A stretch of DNA of 64,000 nucleotides. It comes from Mucilaginibacter sp. PPCGB 2223. Lineage in GTDB: Bacteria; Bacteroidota; Bacteroidia; Sphingobacteriales; Sphingobacteriaceae. The stretch spans positions 906,907 to 970,906 of the forward strand of contig NZ_MDJS01000002.1 of assembly GCF_001705515.1 (NCBI RefSeq), read 5' to 3'. How positions within the stretch are numbered: position 1 is the first letter of the stretch; each line of letters begins with the position of its first letter. Positions 1 to 9,451 of the stretch are shown here, one piece after another. The translations under genes were made by a program, and so were the position numbers. The notes under the pieces were generated by a model that was not told the DNA's origin, made no database searches, and saw only the letters and a list, made by a program, of their open reading frames with translations.

Positions 1-2
1 CA

Positions 3-671
3 GGGAATAAATACACTTTTACTTTAAAAAGCCCGGTTGCCGGAGCTAAAATATATTATACCATTGATGGCTACACCCCGCGCGAAACAGACCTGGAATA
101 CACCGGGCCGGTAACCGTGCAGGTGCCCGATAATATGAGCAGGGTGTTTCAAACCATTGTGATCACGCCATCGGGCAAACGCAGCGCCGTGACCCGTGCC
201 GTGATCAATAACAAACCAGCCCTTGCCCCGGTAACCTACAGCGGTACTGCCGATGGTTTAAAATATCGGTTGTTTAACGGAACGTTCGAAAACACGGATA
301 AGATAGACGGCGGGGCCGAAATAGATACCGGGATAGTTAAAAACTTTAACACCAATGTTTTTCGCAAAAACGGCATTCACGATTTTGGTGTAATATATAA
401 CGGTTTTATACGTATTGATAATGACGGCCGCTATTCATTCTCAACCTCTTCGGGCGATGGCTCGGTATTATTGATAGATGACCAACTGGTAGTTGATAAC
501 GATGGTAAACATAGCGCGTTTGAACAAGGCGGCGATGTACTGCTGCAAAAAGGCTATCATAAATTTACGCTGAAATACTTTTTTGCGAGCGCAGGTAACT
601 CGCTGCATGTATATATGACGATACCCGGCAAGCCTAAAGGCGAGCTGCCGCCCGATATGATGTTTAATTGA
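3..671 (+). CDS. Beta-N-acetylhexosaminidase-like protein, C-terminal part (chitobiase C-terminal + PA14 domains), partial
   Basis: The reading frame is open from the left edge of the window, so only the C-terminal ~220 residues are present. The first ~45 residues (YYTIDG, a TP dipeptide, YTGPV) match the chitobiase/beta-hexosaminidase C-terminal domain that follows the GH20 barrel. The rest is a PA14-like beta domain with the typical FRIDNDGRYSFSTSSGDGS and LLIDDQLVVDND elements, a probable carbohydrate-binding module. Family knowledge places such enzymes in the periplasm or on the surface, removing terminal N-acetylhexosamine from glycans. The catalytic domain is outside the window, so the enzyme name is an inference from domain order. 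A lipoprotein gene starts 13 nt after the stop. Confidence 0.75.
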   Translation, partial: GNKYTFTLKSPVAGAKIYYTIDGYTPRETDLEYTGPVTVQVPDNMSRVFQTIVITPSGKRSAVTRAVINNKPALAPVTYSGTADGLKYRLFNGTFENTDKIDGGAEIDTGIVKNFNTNVFRKNGIHDFGVIYNGFIRIDNDGRYSFSTSSGDGSVLLIDDQLVVDNDGKHSAFEQGGDVLLQKGYHKFTLKYFFASAGNSLHVYMTIPGKPKGELPPDMMFN

Positions 672-684
672 GTATATTTATGCA

Positions 685-1494
685 ATGGTAAGGAAGATAA
701 GCCCCGATCTGTTTTACATGGCCCTGGTAACGGTTTGCCTTGCGGCGATAAGTGCGTGTAAACAACCCGCACAGCAGCAAACGGTAACACCGCCCGGCCC
801 GGCGGTTAAAGCGATATTGCCGCAGCCGTTCAGGTACCATAAACTTATTGAGAGCTCGCCGGGTAAATATTTCGACGTATATACCTGGGGCCGGGGTAAA
901 GATTCGTCGGGCGCGTACCTTATCCTGCATTCCGACTCGACCGGCAGCCATTACAGCACCACCTATGGCGACCTGGAAGGCTCAGTGATCGACGTGTACA
1001 ATACCGATATGAATATGGACGGCAATCCGGAAATACTTATCGAATCGAAAGCTAAGGATACCACCAACCATATCAATATCTACGCCTATGAGTTTAAAGG
1101 CGGCAAGGGCCAGAAGATCGACTTCCCGAAACTGAGCACCAATACCAAAAAAACCTACCGCGGCGGCGATGTTTTTTCGATAAAAGAGGGTAACCTGGTG
1201 CGCCAGTTCCCTGTTTACGATGGTAACGGACCCGATGCCAAACCAACCGGGAAAACCAAAATACTGCAATACGGCATAAGCGATAACACCTTTACGGTAA
1301 AAGATATCAGCCCGGTTGACAGTACCAAAACAAGCACCTCATCAGCTTCAAAACCTGCCGGAACAACCGCTGTCAGCGCCAAAAGCAACGATAAACCGGC
1401 TTCTTCCGAAAAGCACACCGAAAGCAAAAAGAAGAAAAAGAAAACCGAAGAGCATACCAGGAAGAAGAAAAAGCATCATCGGAGTGAGGAGTAG
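685..1494 (+). CDS. Lipoprotein with lysine-rich C-terminal tail, unknown function
   Basis: 269 residues. The N-terminus is a lipoprotein signal with the lipobox ISAC (Cys25), so the product is probably anchored in the envelope. A central region contains DMNMDGNPEILI, reminiscent of the calcium-binding FG-GAP/VCBS type of repeat. The last ~60 residues are low complexity: a Ser/Thr/Ala stretch and then runs of Lys, Arg, Glu and His. A basic tail like this could contact anionic polymer or nucleic acid, which is speculation. It follows the hexosaminidase gene by 13 nt and is probably co-transcribed. I recognise no family and assign no function. Confidence 0.75.
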   Translation: MVRKISPDLFYMALVTVCLAAISACKQPAQQQTVTPPGPAVKAILPQPFRYHKLIESSPGKYFDVYTWGRGKDSSGAYLILHSDSTGSHYSTTYGDLEGSVIDVYNTDMNMDGNPEILIESKAKDTTNHINIYAYEFKGGKGQKIDFPKLSTNTKKTYRGGDVFSIKEGNLVRQFPVYDGNGPDAKPTGKTKILQYGISDNTFTVKDISPVDSTKTSTSSASKPAGTTAVSAKSNDKPASSEKHTESKKKKKKTEEHTRKKKKHHRSEE

Positions 1495-1570
1495 TTCTCT
1501 CTCCGCGCGTCATCGACGTTTGTAATAGTTGTTATTCAAAAACGGTAAACTGCCACTGCCACTCGCAAAC

Positions 1571-2944
1571 TCAACCCGCCACCTCAAACTCCACCTTCCT
1601 CTCCGGGTTATTGAACGCGTAATTAGCCACCATGCTTTTAATATAACCGTTGCCGGGATAAGGCGTTAGCTGGGTTTTGAGTACCGCCAGCTCGCTGCCG
1701 TCGAGGCCTTGCTTAACATATCCCATACCGTAAAACTCGCCGTTCTCGATCAAAATATAGCTGTACTCATCGTCGGTACGGCCCTTATCGCGTATGGCAA
1801 AGGTCGATAAAGCTGCTTTCAGGTGATCGATAGCCTTGTTAACCCTTTTATTATAGCGCTGGGTAGTTTCGGTTACCTGGCAGGCGCAGGGCTTGGTTTT
1901 AACCCGCGGGCAGGGCTGGTCGTTACGCTGTACAAAGCATAGTTTCGGGCACAGGTCAAATTCGGCTATCAGCCGGTTAAGCAGGTTGTAGCCCTCAAGC
2001 ATGCTGTTGCAGGTGTACAGCGGCTGCGAGTAGCGCGTCCATTTATCTATGGCCAGGCGGGTGTAGCCGCGCTGGTCCTCAAAACGGTACAGGCCGTAGG
2101 TATATTCGTAATGCTTTTGTGCGCGGTTATATTTGGGCCACAGGCGTTTGATTTCAACAGCTTCGAGAATAAAAGCAAGCAACTCGGTGCCGCAGGTTTG
2201 ATGGGTGATGGTATGGATGTTACGTAAAAACTCTTGTTTCTGCAGGTCGGCCCGGTTATTGGTAAAGTGGCTTTTTACCCGTTTTTTAAGGTTACGCGCC
2301 TTGCCTACATAAACTATTTTACCTTTCTGGTCGTGAAAATAATAAACGCCAGGTGCATTCGGTAAAGCGTCAACCTGTGCCTGCGGCAGGTTTGATGGCA
2401 GCGAATGCTCTTTCGATTTTTGTTTAAGCGATGTTGTGATGTGGCCCTGCCTGTCATTTTGCAGCATCAGCTCAAAAAGCTGTGTGGTGGCAAAGGCATC
2501 GCCCATGGCGCGGTGTCGGCTCAGGTTTTCGATACCCATTTGCCGGCAAAACTTACCCAGGCTGTACGATGGCAGCCCCGGAAATATTTTGCGGCCCAAA
2601 CGTACGGTACACAATTTAGGGCATTGCAGATCGTACCCTGCGCGCTGCAAATGGTGCCGCATAAACGAGTAATCGAAGTTAACGTTATGCGCCACAAAAA
2701 TGTTACCGTTTAATAAGCCAAATATCTGTTCGGCAATATCGTTAAACAAAGGGGCGTTTTGCACCATCCGGTCATCAATGCCGGTAAGGGCCTGTATATA
2801 AACCGGTATAGGCGCGCAGGGGTTAACCAGGGTTTCAAAACGGTTAATCACCTGTGTGCCATCGTGTATTACGATAGCTATTTCTGTAATACCATGCGCG
2901 CTGGCATGGCTTCCTGTCGTCTCGATATCTACAATAGCATACAT
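1571..2944 (-). CDS. DEDDh 3'-5' exonuclease fused to GIY-YIG endonuclease domain
   Basis: 457 residues with two nuclease domains. Residues 1-165 form a DnaQ/epsilon-type exonuclease: DIETTG (Asp6, Glu8), an ExoII region with HNVNFDYSFM around residue 90, and ExoIII His144 and Asp149. Residues ~190-275 form a UvrC-type GIY-YIG domain with GVYYF (199-203) and YVGKARNLKKR (212-222). The remaining ~180 residues include a Cys-rich patch (CPKLCF, CPR, CAC). Fusions of this kind are known in several phyla and resemble the Cho/UvrC nucleases, so a DNA-repair role is likely but untested. The gene is convergent with the lipoprotein gene to its left and divergent from the hybrid kinase to its right. 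Confidence 0.88.
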   Translation of the reverse strand: MYAIVDIETTGSHASAHGITEIAIVIHDGTQVINRFETLVNPCAPIPVYIQALTGIDDRMVQNAPLFNDIAEQIFGLLNGNIFVAHNVNFDYSFMRHHLQRAGYDLQCPKLCTVRLGRKIFPGLPSYSLGKFCRQMGIENLSRHRAMGDAFATTQLFELMLQNDRQGHITTSLKQKSKEHSLPSNLPQAQVDALPNAPGVYYFHDQKGKIVYVGKARNLKKRVKSHFTNNRADLQKQEFLRNIHTITHQTCGTELLAFILEAVEIKRLWPKYNRAQKHYEYTYGLYRFEDQRGYTRLAIDKWTRYSQPLYTCNSMLEGYNLLNRLIAEFDLCPKLCFVQRNDQPCPRVKTKPCACQVTETTQRYNKRVNKAIDHLKAALSTFAIRDKGRTDDEYSYILIENGEFYGMGYVKQGLDGSELAVLKTQLTPYPGNGYIKSMVANYAFNNPERKVEFEVAG

Positions 2945-3112
2945 TACCCCGGGTGCTTAACATACAAATATATAAAGCATTTACTAATTTTTTTAGTTAA
3001 TCTGATTATTGTTTTTTTGACTATTAAATAATTTGATAATTATTTTTTTTTAGATTTATACCGTTACAATTTTATCGGCCCACTATCGCTATCATCCGTT
3101 ACTGGAAACTTT

Positions 3113-4828
3113 ATGTATAACCTTAATAATCAAACTGCCGAAACAAAATTTGATCTGCAGGATATTAAGGAAACCGCCAAGCGGATGCAGCAGCTGAGTT
3201 ATATTGCCATCAGCGTAAGCGCAATCATCATTTTAATCCAGCTTTTTCATCAAAACTATATCAGCGCGGGCGTAACATTCGGCAAAATATTATCGAGTGT
3301 GGTGGTGTTGATTTTACTGCGTTTGGGTTATTACAAGTTTGCCAAGTATTACATCGTTGTTCAGATCAACGTTTTTTTAATATCCGTCTCGTACATTGTC
3401 GGTCACAGGGCCGGCGGTTATCTGTATTATTTCCCGCTGGTATTTGCCCTGCCTATGGTGATCAACAACCATAAAAGGCATACTGCCGAGATCGGGGGAT
3501 TTCTCGCTTTTACGGCTATCTGCGCTTATATCTGTGTGTTTTTTGGTAAAGAAACCAGTTCGCTGGATCAAATATCCGATGCGGCGTATAATGTCCTCTT
3601 TCATGTTAACATTGCATTTTCTGTTGCCTTATCGGCAATATTTGCACTGGCAAGCGTGCGGTTTGAGCGCAGGTACATCAGTGCCATCACCTCAGAGAAG
3701 GAACGTACTGAAGAGGCCATGCAGGCTCGTACCCGTTTTTTATCGACCATGGGCCACGAGCTGCGCACGCCTTTAAACGGCATCATCGGTGTATCGGGCC
3801 TGCTGCAAAAAGATGCAATGCTGCCCGAGCAGAAAGAATATTTTGATGTATTGCGGTACTGCTCCGATCATATGCTTAACCTGGTGAACGATATACTCGA
3901 TTTTAATAAGATCGAAGCCGGCAAGTTTGAACTGCATGCCATCAACGTTAACCTGAAGGAGCTTCTGATCAATTCGGCGCTGCCTTTTTATAACCGGTTC
4001 GAAGAGAAGAATATTAACCTGATGGTTGATGTTGACGATAAGCTGAACGTTAACGTAATGGCCGATGACATGCGTTTGATACAGGTGATCAACAATCTGC
4101 TCTCCAACGCGCTCAAATTTACAGTAAAAGGTAAAGTAACCTTGCGGGCCACCTGTTTTGGCAATGATAACGGTAAGGTAACTGTGCAATTTGAGGTTGA
4201 AGATACGGGCATAGGTATGCATAAAGAAGATGCCGCCAAAATATTTGCCGGTTTTTGGCAGATATATCACGAAAGCTCACGCAAATATGCCGGCACGGGG
4301 CTTGGCCTTACCATTACCCAGCGCCTGCTTAATTTAATGGGCACCGAGCTGGAGGTGAACAGCGAATACGGCGTAGGTACCACCTTTTACTTTACCGTCA
4401 CCTTCCCGCAGGCCGATGCCAATGCCGCCAAAGCTGCCGAAAATACCTTCAATGCCGACCTTAGCGGCTGCCGGGTGCTGATTGCCGATGATAACCCTAT
4501 TAATATGCTGGTTGCCAAACGCATATTGCAGGATTGGCACGTTGATATTACTGCCTGCAAAAACGGGCGCGAGGTACTCGAAGCCCTGGCCAAAGATGCG
4601 GCCTACAATATTATACTGCTCGACCTGGAGATGCCCGAAATTGACGGCTATGCGGCAGCTGTTAAAATTAAGCAGCTTTACCCGGGCGTGCCCATGCTGG
4701 CTTTTACTGCCGCGCTGGTTGATAACGAAATGCTTAACGAGCTAAAAACGCTCGGTTTTTCTGATTGTATGCTTAAGCCGTTTAAACCTGAGGTGTTGCA
4801 CCAAAAAATCGTAGAATTTAAAAATTAA
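3113..4828 (+). CDS. Hybrid sensor histidine kinase/response regulator
   Basis: 571 residues. About six predicted membrane segments lie in residues 30-185, with no large periplasmic domain, so the signal is probably sensed in or at the membrane. A short linker leads to HisKA with the H-box GHELRTP (phosphoacceptor His215). The HATPase_c domain follows with N box (NNLLSNALKF), G1 (DTGIGM) and G2 (GTGLGL). A C-terminal receiver has Asp504 in LLDLEMP and Lys555 in LKPF, with the acidic pair ADD near its start. It is an inner-membrane phosphorelay kinase whose output partner is not next to it. The 168-nt upstream spacer is very AT-rich and probably holds a divergent promoter. Confidence 0.93.
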   Translation: MYNLNNQTAETKFDLQDIKETAKRMQQLSYIAISVSAIIILIQLFHQNYISAGVTFGKILSSVVVLILLRLGYYKFAKYYIVVQINVFLISVSYIVGHRAGGYLYYFPLVFALPMVINNHKRHTAEIGGFLAFTAICAYICVFFGKETSSLDQISDAAYNVLFHVNIAFSVALSAIFALASVRFERRYISAITSEKERTEEAMQARTRFLSTMGHELRTPLNGIIGVSGLLQKDAMLPEQKEYFDVLRYCSDHMLNLVNDILDFNKIEAGKFELHAINVNLKELLINSALPFYNRFEEKNINLMVDVDDKLNVNVMADDMRLIQVINNLLSNALKFTVKGKVTLRATCFGNDNGKVTVQFEVEDTGIGMHKEDAAKIFAGFWQIYHESSRKYAGTGLGLTITQRLLNLMGTELEVNSEYGVGTTFYFTVTFPQADANAAKAAENTFNADLSGCRVLIADDNPINMLVAKRILQDWHVDITACKNGREVLEALAKDAAYNIILLDLEMPEIDGYAAAVKIKQLYPGVPMLAFTAALVDNEMLNELKTLGFSDCMLKPFKPEVLHQKIVEFKN

Positions 4829-4917
4829 TATCGTATTTGTTACAACATGTTTTTTGTACAGCTATATGTTTTTACGATTATTTTTTTACTTTAGCATGAT
4901 AATCTAACGCCACAAAT

Positions 4918-5442
4918 ATGCTTAAACACAAAAAAACATTAATAGTAACCTGTCTGTCAGCTGCTATCATATTTGTTGCTACTACCGCCATGCGGGCGCC
5001 GCAGCAGCAACAAGAAGAACCCGGATTTAAAAACCTGAAGGTATTGCCTAAAAACATCACTCACGATGAAATGGAAAAGGTAATGCACGAGTGGTCGGCA
5101 GCACTGGGCCAGCGCTGCGGCTTTTGCCACGCGCGCGATGCACAAACCAACAAAACCGATTTTGCGAGTGATGCCAAACCCGAAAAACTGATGGCCCGCA
5201 AAATGATGACCATGACCGAAAAGATCAACAAAAAATATTTTAAAGAAGACAAAGACGATAAAGATCACGGCGGCGCCATGACGGCTGCCATCGGCTGCTA
5301 CACCTGCCACAACGGCAAAGCGCACCCGGATGCTACCGCTCCTGCGCGTAACGGTAATGGTGGCCGCGCGCCAGGCATGACCCCGCCTCCGGGTGGTGGT
5401 ACCCCTCCGCCGGCAGGCAACCCGCCAACCGGGCAAAAGTAA
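4918..5442 (+). CDS. Diheme c-type cytochrome (photosynthetic reaction-centre cytochrome subunit-like family)
   Basis: 174 residues. The N-terminal signal or anchor is hydrophobic (residues 7-24). Two heme c sites are visible: CGFCH (67-71) and CYTCH (127-131). Methionines in the helix between them (KMMTMT, ~95-100) could be axial ligands. The layout resembles the CytoC_RC family, which is widespread in non-photosynthetic Bacteroidota, where it probably carries electrons in the periplasm; it does not imply photosynthesis. The C-terminal ~40 residues are Pro/Gly-rich and look disordered. The gene stands alone, with a hairpin-T terminator about 25 nt after the stop. Confidence 0.85.
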   Translation: MLKHKKTLIVTCLSAAIIFVATTAMRAPQQQQEEPGFKNLKVLPKNITHDEMEKVMHEWSAALGQRCGFCHARDAQTNKTDFASDAKPEKLMARKMMTMTEKINKKYFKEDKDDKDHGGAMTAAIGCYTCHNGKAHPDATAPARNGNGGRAPGMTPPPGGGTPPPAGNPPTGQK

Positions 5443-5467
5443 TTTTTTTGAACTAAACCTTATAAGT

Positions 5468-5497
5468 AAAAGCGCTCAATAACCAGGGCGCTTTTTT
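5468..5497 (+). terminator. Rho-independent terminator after the cytochrome gene
   Basis: The 8-bp stem AAAAGCGC / GCGCTTTT closes a 12-nt loop and runs into a T tract. It lies 25 nt after the cytochrome stop codon. The A-rich left side would also let it work on the other strand. Confidence 0.8.
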
Positions 5498-5764
5498 GTT
5501 TTTCTGCTTGCCTATCCGCGCCTCCGCGCCTGGGTAAAATTAAATGTCAGTGTCTACGCTAAAATGACCCTGAAAGTCGGACATTACTTCACTATCGTTC
5601 GCAACGATGCCCGAATAAAATTCGAAATTGAACATTCGATATTCGAAATAAAATCTCCTCACTTAATCCTTTTTCAAAAAAACAGTCTAACGAAAATAAT
5701 ACGTTCAAGTTTCTGGCATTTTTAATGCGATTTTTTGATTTTTGTATCTCATAAACAGCAATTT

Positions 5765-8179
5765 TTGAAAATACTTTACTACGCTTCCTGCCTGATGTTT
5801 TTGCTATGCCTTGGCAACGCCTACGGGCAGTCGGCAAATACGGGTACTGTTACCGGTAAACTGATCGACGCCGTTAACGGCGAACAGATAGATTTTGCGG
5901 GTATCGCCATCATCGCGCCCGAAACCGAAAGCATCGTCAAAAACACCACCAGCAACAATGGCGGCGAATTTAAAATGGGCAATGTGCCTTTTGGTAAGTA
6001 TAACATCCGCATATCTTACGTCGGCTACGAAAAAATGCTCATTACCGATATCGAGATCAATGCCTCGCAACCTGACCATAACCTGGGGGTAATCCGCTTA
6101 AAACGCACCGGTAACGAAATGAACGAGGTGAAGATCGTGGAGAAAAAACCTGTAGTAAAATATACCCCCGACCAGATTGATTACGATGTAACCGCCAGCG
6201 TACAAAGCGAAGGCGCCACCGCTACCGACGTGCTGAAGAACGTGCCGATGGTGAACGTGGATATCGACGGTAACGCCACCATTGCCGGCAAGCGCAACAG
6301 CCGGGTTTTTCTGGATGGCAAGCCATCTGATTACATGACATCCAACATCACCGATTTGCTCAATATCCTGCCTTCGGATGCGATAGAGAAGATCGAGGTA
6401 ATGACCAACCCGCCTGTTAAATACGCCGCCGAAGGCGATGGTATCATCAATATCGTACTTAAAAAAGGCTATAAGGTTGGGTTGAATGGTACGCTATCGG
6501 CTAATACAGGTACGCTGGGCAATTATAATATGAACAGCTACATCTCGTACCACGGCAAAAAAGTTACCATTAACGGCAGTTATGCGTATGGTGGCGGGCA
6601 TAGCACGGGTGTAAGTTCATCGCTCAGCCAAAACTTTTTTTTAGACACCACTTTTTATCATAACTCGTATGCTAACCGCGAGGGCAGTAATAACGGTCAG
6701 AACCTTCGTGGCAGTATCAATTACGATATCGATACCACGCAAAATATCCGCTTTACTACCAATTTTAACCTTAACCATTCGCAGGGCGATTCGTACAGCG
6801 ATACCTATTACCTGGATAGCAATTACGTAACCAGCAACCTCAATACACAGGCCAACGATACCCGTAACCGCTCATTTAACTACGTTTTCGACCTGAACTA
6901 TACCTGGAAGATCAACAAACGCGGCGAACAGCTGGATGCCAGCGTAACCTATAGCGGCAACACGGCCTCGGCGTACCGTTTTTCGGATGTGAACTACCTG
7001 GACGGCAGCAACCAGCCGGTGTTGGGGCGTTTGCCCATCAACCAGATCAACCAAACGGCTGCCAACAACACGGGTTTGTTAGCTAAGATAGATTATGATA
7101 AGCCCCTGGATAGCCTGCACTACACTTTTAACACCGGCCTGTCGGCAAACGTCCATAATAACAATAATAACCAGGATGTGCAGAACTTCGACCAGGCTAC
7201 GCAGCAGTACCTGCAAAACCTGGGGCTCACCAACCTCTTCAGGTACACGCAGGATATTTACTCGGGTTATGCCAGTTTCAGCATCAAAACGGATAACAAA
7301 TGGTCGTTCAGGGTAGGCAGCCGTGCCGAGCTCACCGACGTGAACTTTAATGTATCCACCATTGCGCAGCAATACAACATCAAACCTTACCTTAACTTTT
7401 TCCCCAATATTTCTATCGGGAAGCAGTTTAAAGAGAAATACAACATAGGCATAAGCTACAGCCAGCGCATAGGGCGGCCAAACCAGGGCACGCTTAACCC
7501 GCAGGTATACGTAAGTACCGATGGCAAAACCATCAGCTACGGTAACCCCGGTCTCGACCCCTCGTTCACCCAGCAGGTTGATTTTAGTTTTGGCGCTTAC
7601 GGCGATAACTGGGGTATTTACCCACGCCTGAGCCTGCAAAACACCAAGCATATTGTAGAGCGTATCAGCACCATCGATACAACCGGTATTACCCGTAACA
7701 GCTATTACAACCTGGGCACAAGCTCATACAATAGTTTTAGCGTTTACGGCAACTACCGCCCGGCGCGTAAAATGCAGTTTACAGGCGGTACTACCATCGG
7801 CCGTATTTTGTATCAGTCGAGCGGCAATACACGCCTGAACCGTAACGGCATCAGCTTCCAGGCAAAGGCAGGCTTATCGATGGATATCCCGGGTCACTAC
7901 GCGTTCGAGGGTAATTTTAACTATTACACCAATACATCGGCGCAAAGCAGCAACCACGGTTCGGTTACCTCGAGCTTTGCCATCCGTAAATCGTTTCTCA
8001 AAAACAAATATCGTGTGCGCATTATGGCGGTAAACCCGCTGGGCCAAAGCAGCTATACTACTTATTTGTATGGCGATAACTTTAACCAGCAAAACTACTC
8101 AACCTCGCGCAACCGTAATTTCAGCGCGTCCATCAGCTACAACTTCAGCAAGGTTACGCACCCGGTTCCGGGGAAGTAA
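5765..8179 (+). CDS. TonB-dependent receptor-like outer-membrane beta-barrel protein
   Basis: About 805 residues. A signal peptide ends near AYGQ; next comes a carboxypeptidase-regulatory-like beta domain (TVTGKLIDA to about residue 100), then a plug-like domain (PPVKYAAEGDGIINIVLKKG), then a long barrel rich in aromatic/polar alternation ending in an aromatic strand. This is the OMP_b-brl_3 layout common in Bacteroidota, used for uptake across or assembly in the outer membrane. No SusD partner is adjacent and the substrate is unknown. The start is uncertain: TTG at 5765 gives a clean signal peptide, TTG at 5735 adds ten residues, and the first ATG (5795) would shorten the signal. Confidence 0.88.
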   Translation: MKILYYASCLMFLLCLGNAYGQSANTGTVTGKLIDAVNGEQIDFAGIAIIAPETESIVKNTTSNNGGEFKMGNVPFGKYNIRISYVGYEKMLITDIEINASQPDHNLGVIRLKRTGNEMNEVKIVEKKPVVKYTPDQIDYDVTASVQSEGATATDVLKNVPMVNVDIDGNATIAGKRNSRVFLDGKPSDYMTSNITDLLNILPSDAIEKIEVMTNPPVKYAAEGDGIINIVLKKGYKVGLNGTLSANTGTLGNYNMNSYISYHGKKVTINGSYAYGGGHSTGVSSSLSQNFFLDTTFYHNSYANREGSNNGQNLRGSINYDIDTTQNIRFTTNFNLNHSQGDSYSDTYYLDSNYVTSNLNTQANDTRNRSFNYVFDLNYTWKINKRGEQLDASVTYSGNTASAYRFSDVNYLDGSNQPVLGRLPINQINQTAANNTGLLAKIDYDKPLDSLHYTFNTGLSANVHNNNNNQDVQNFDQATQQYLQNLGLTNLFRYTQDIYSGYASFSIKTDNKWSFRVGSRAELTDVNFNVSTIAQQYNIKPYLNFFPNISIGKQFKEKYNIGISYSQRIGRPNQGTLNPQVYVSTDGKTISYGNPGLDPSFTQQVDFSFGAYGDNWGIYPRLSLQNTKHIVERISTIDTTGITRNSYYNLGTSSYNSFSVYGNYRPARKMQFTGGTTIGRILYQSSGNTRLNRNGISFQAKAGLSMDIPGHYAFEGNFNYYTNTSAQSSNHGSVTSSFAIRKSFLKNKYRVRIMAVNPLGQSSYTTYLYGDNFNQQNYSTSRNRNFSASISYNFSKVTHPVPGK

Positions 8180-8185
8180 GACGTA

Positions 8186-8261
8186 GCACCTGCGTTAGCG
8201 ATTGCAGCGCCCGCCTGCCGGCAGGCAGGGGAAACGCGGCCCGTAGGGAAACGCCCAAAAT
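8186..8261. repeat. Dispersed intergenic repeat, copy 1
   Basis: The GC-rich element contains CTGCGTTAGCGATTGCAG, then the palindrome CCTGCCGGCAGG, then GCGGCCCGTAGGGAAACGCCC. It directly follows the receptor stop codon. Related sequence occurs in reverse orientation at 17530-17580 and in the same orientation at 61764-61830. The arms could fold in RNA and may help end transcription, but there is no T tract. Confidence 0.65.
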
Positions 8262-8268
8262 CTGATGA

Positions 8269-8466
8269 CTATTTTTTGGTGTTTAGTATTCTTAATTCTG
8301 TTAGTATTTGATTCAGTAATGCGGTTTGTTCCTTTTTTCGTTGCAGCGAAACAAACAGGTAAACGAGTAAAAGTATTGGTATAATAAGGATGAATAGTAT
8401 GAGTATACCATCCTGAACCGAAAAGAAAGCTGGGATCAACGCTTCTATTTGAGTGTGATAATTCAT
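8269..8466 (-). CDS. Small single-pass membrane protein
   Basis: 65 residues. Residues ~18-41 form one strongly hydrophobic segment (ILILFILIIPILLLVYLFV), followed by a short basic helix (QRKKEQ) and a polar tail. The composition is typical of real small Bacteroidota membrane proteins. It stands alone between the receptor gene and the sugar operon and reads opposite to both. No function can be assigned. Confidence 0.55.
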   Translation of the reverse strand: MNYHTQIEALIPAFFSVQDGILILFILIIPILLLVYLFVSLQRKKEQTALLNQILTELRILNTKK

Positions 8467-8693
8467 GGCAAGTAGGGTTTTAGATTGGATAATAAATATA
8501 GCGAAAAAGAAATCGTTTCTTTTTATAATAGCTATTCAAACTCTAAGGCAAATTAATCAATAACCGAATTGACATACCTAATGTTAACCCGGTATTATTA
8601 TTATGGCAATAAAGTGTATCAATAACACAAATAATTTAAGATATTGATAAAAACATTTTACCTTTAGCCCGTAAACCTGAAAATACCATCTTC

Positions 8694-9449
8694 ATGAAAC
8701 GATTTGTACCAATGGCCGTATTTGCCATTTGTTGCGTTCTGCTTTTGTTTAAAGCCGGTAATGTCAATGCGCAAAAGCACAATCAATTAACCGCTAACGA
8801 AAAACAACACGGCTGGAAACTGCTGTTTGATGGTAAAACAAGCACGGGCTGGCGCAGTGCCAAAGGCGAAGCCTTCCCGGCTAAGGGCTGGCAGATTAAA
8901 GACGGAGAGCTAACCGTCCTGGCTTCCGAAGGTAAAGAATCGCAAAATGGTGGCGACATCGTAACCGACAAACAATACAGCGCCTTCGACCTCAGATTTG
9001 AGTTTAAGCTTACGCCCGGAGCCAACAGCGGCGTAAAATATTTTGTGACACTGAACGAGCAGACCACCGGTTCGGCTATAGGATTAGAGTATCAATTGCT
9101 TGACGACGAACTGCACCCCGATGCCAAACTGGGCCGCGACGGCGACCGTAAGCTGGCTTCGGTATACGATCTCATCCCATCAAACAAACCGGCAAGCTGT
9201 ATCAAACCCATCGGCGAGTGGAACGTGGGCCGTGTAGTAGTTTACCCGAATAACCATGTGGAGCATTATTTGAATGGGGTAAAGGTTTTAGAGTACGAAC
9301 GCGGCTCCAAAGCTTTCCGCGATCTGGTAGCGATCAGCAAATTCAAACCCTATCCAAATTTCGGCGAAGCCAAAGAAGGCCATATCCTTTTACAGGATCA
9401 CGGCAACCAGGTATCGTTCCGCAGTATCAAAATCAAAGAACTGAAATAA
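8694..9449 (+). CDS. DUF1080 (3-keto-disaccharide hydrolase family) secreted protein
   Basis: 251 residues. A signal peptide covers ~1-26 (to VNAQ). The rest is one jelly-roll/LamG-like domain of the PF06439 family, with the typical opening GWKLLFDGKTSTGWR, then GWQIKDGELTV and GANSGVKYFV, and the closing FRSIKIKEL. Pfam links the family to hydrolysis of 3-keto-glycosides. The next gene, 2 nt downstream, encodes an exported Gfo/Idh/MocA oxidoreductase that could supply or use the 3-keto form. I infer a periplasmic role in sugar catabolism; the substrate is unknown. It is probably the first gene of a four-gene operon ending at 12139. Confidence 0.9.
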   Translation: MKRFVPMAVFAICCVLLLFKAGNVNAQKHNQLTANEKQHGWKLLFDGKTSTGWRSAKGEAFPAKGWQIKDGELTVLASEGKESQNGGDIVTDKQYSAFDLRFEFKLTPGANSGVKYFVTLNEQTTGSAIGLEYQLLDDELHPDAKLGRDGDRKLASVYDLIPSNKPASCIKPIGEWNVGRVVVYPNNHVEHYLNGVKVLEYERGSKAFRDLVAISKFKPYPNFGEAKEGHILLQDHGNQVSFRSIKIKELK

Positions 9450-9451
9450 GC

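Noticed and set aside
4918..5442. Photosynthesis gene
   Set aside because: The family name refers to reaction-centre subunits, but the protein is a stand-alone diheme cytochrome and no other photosynthesis gene is seen.
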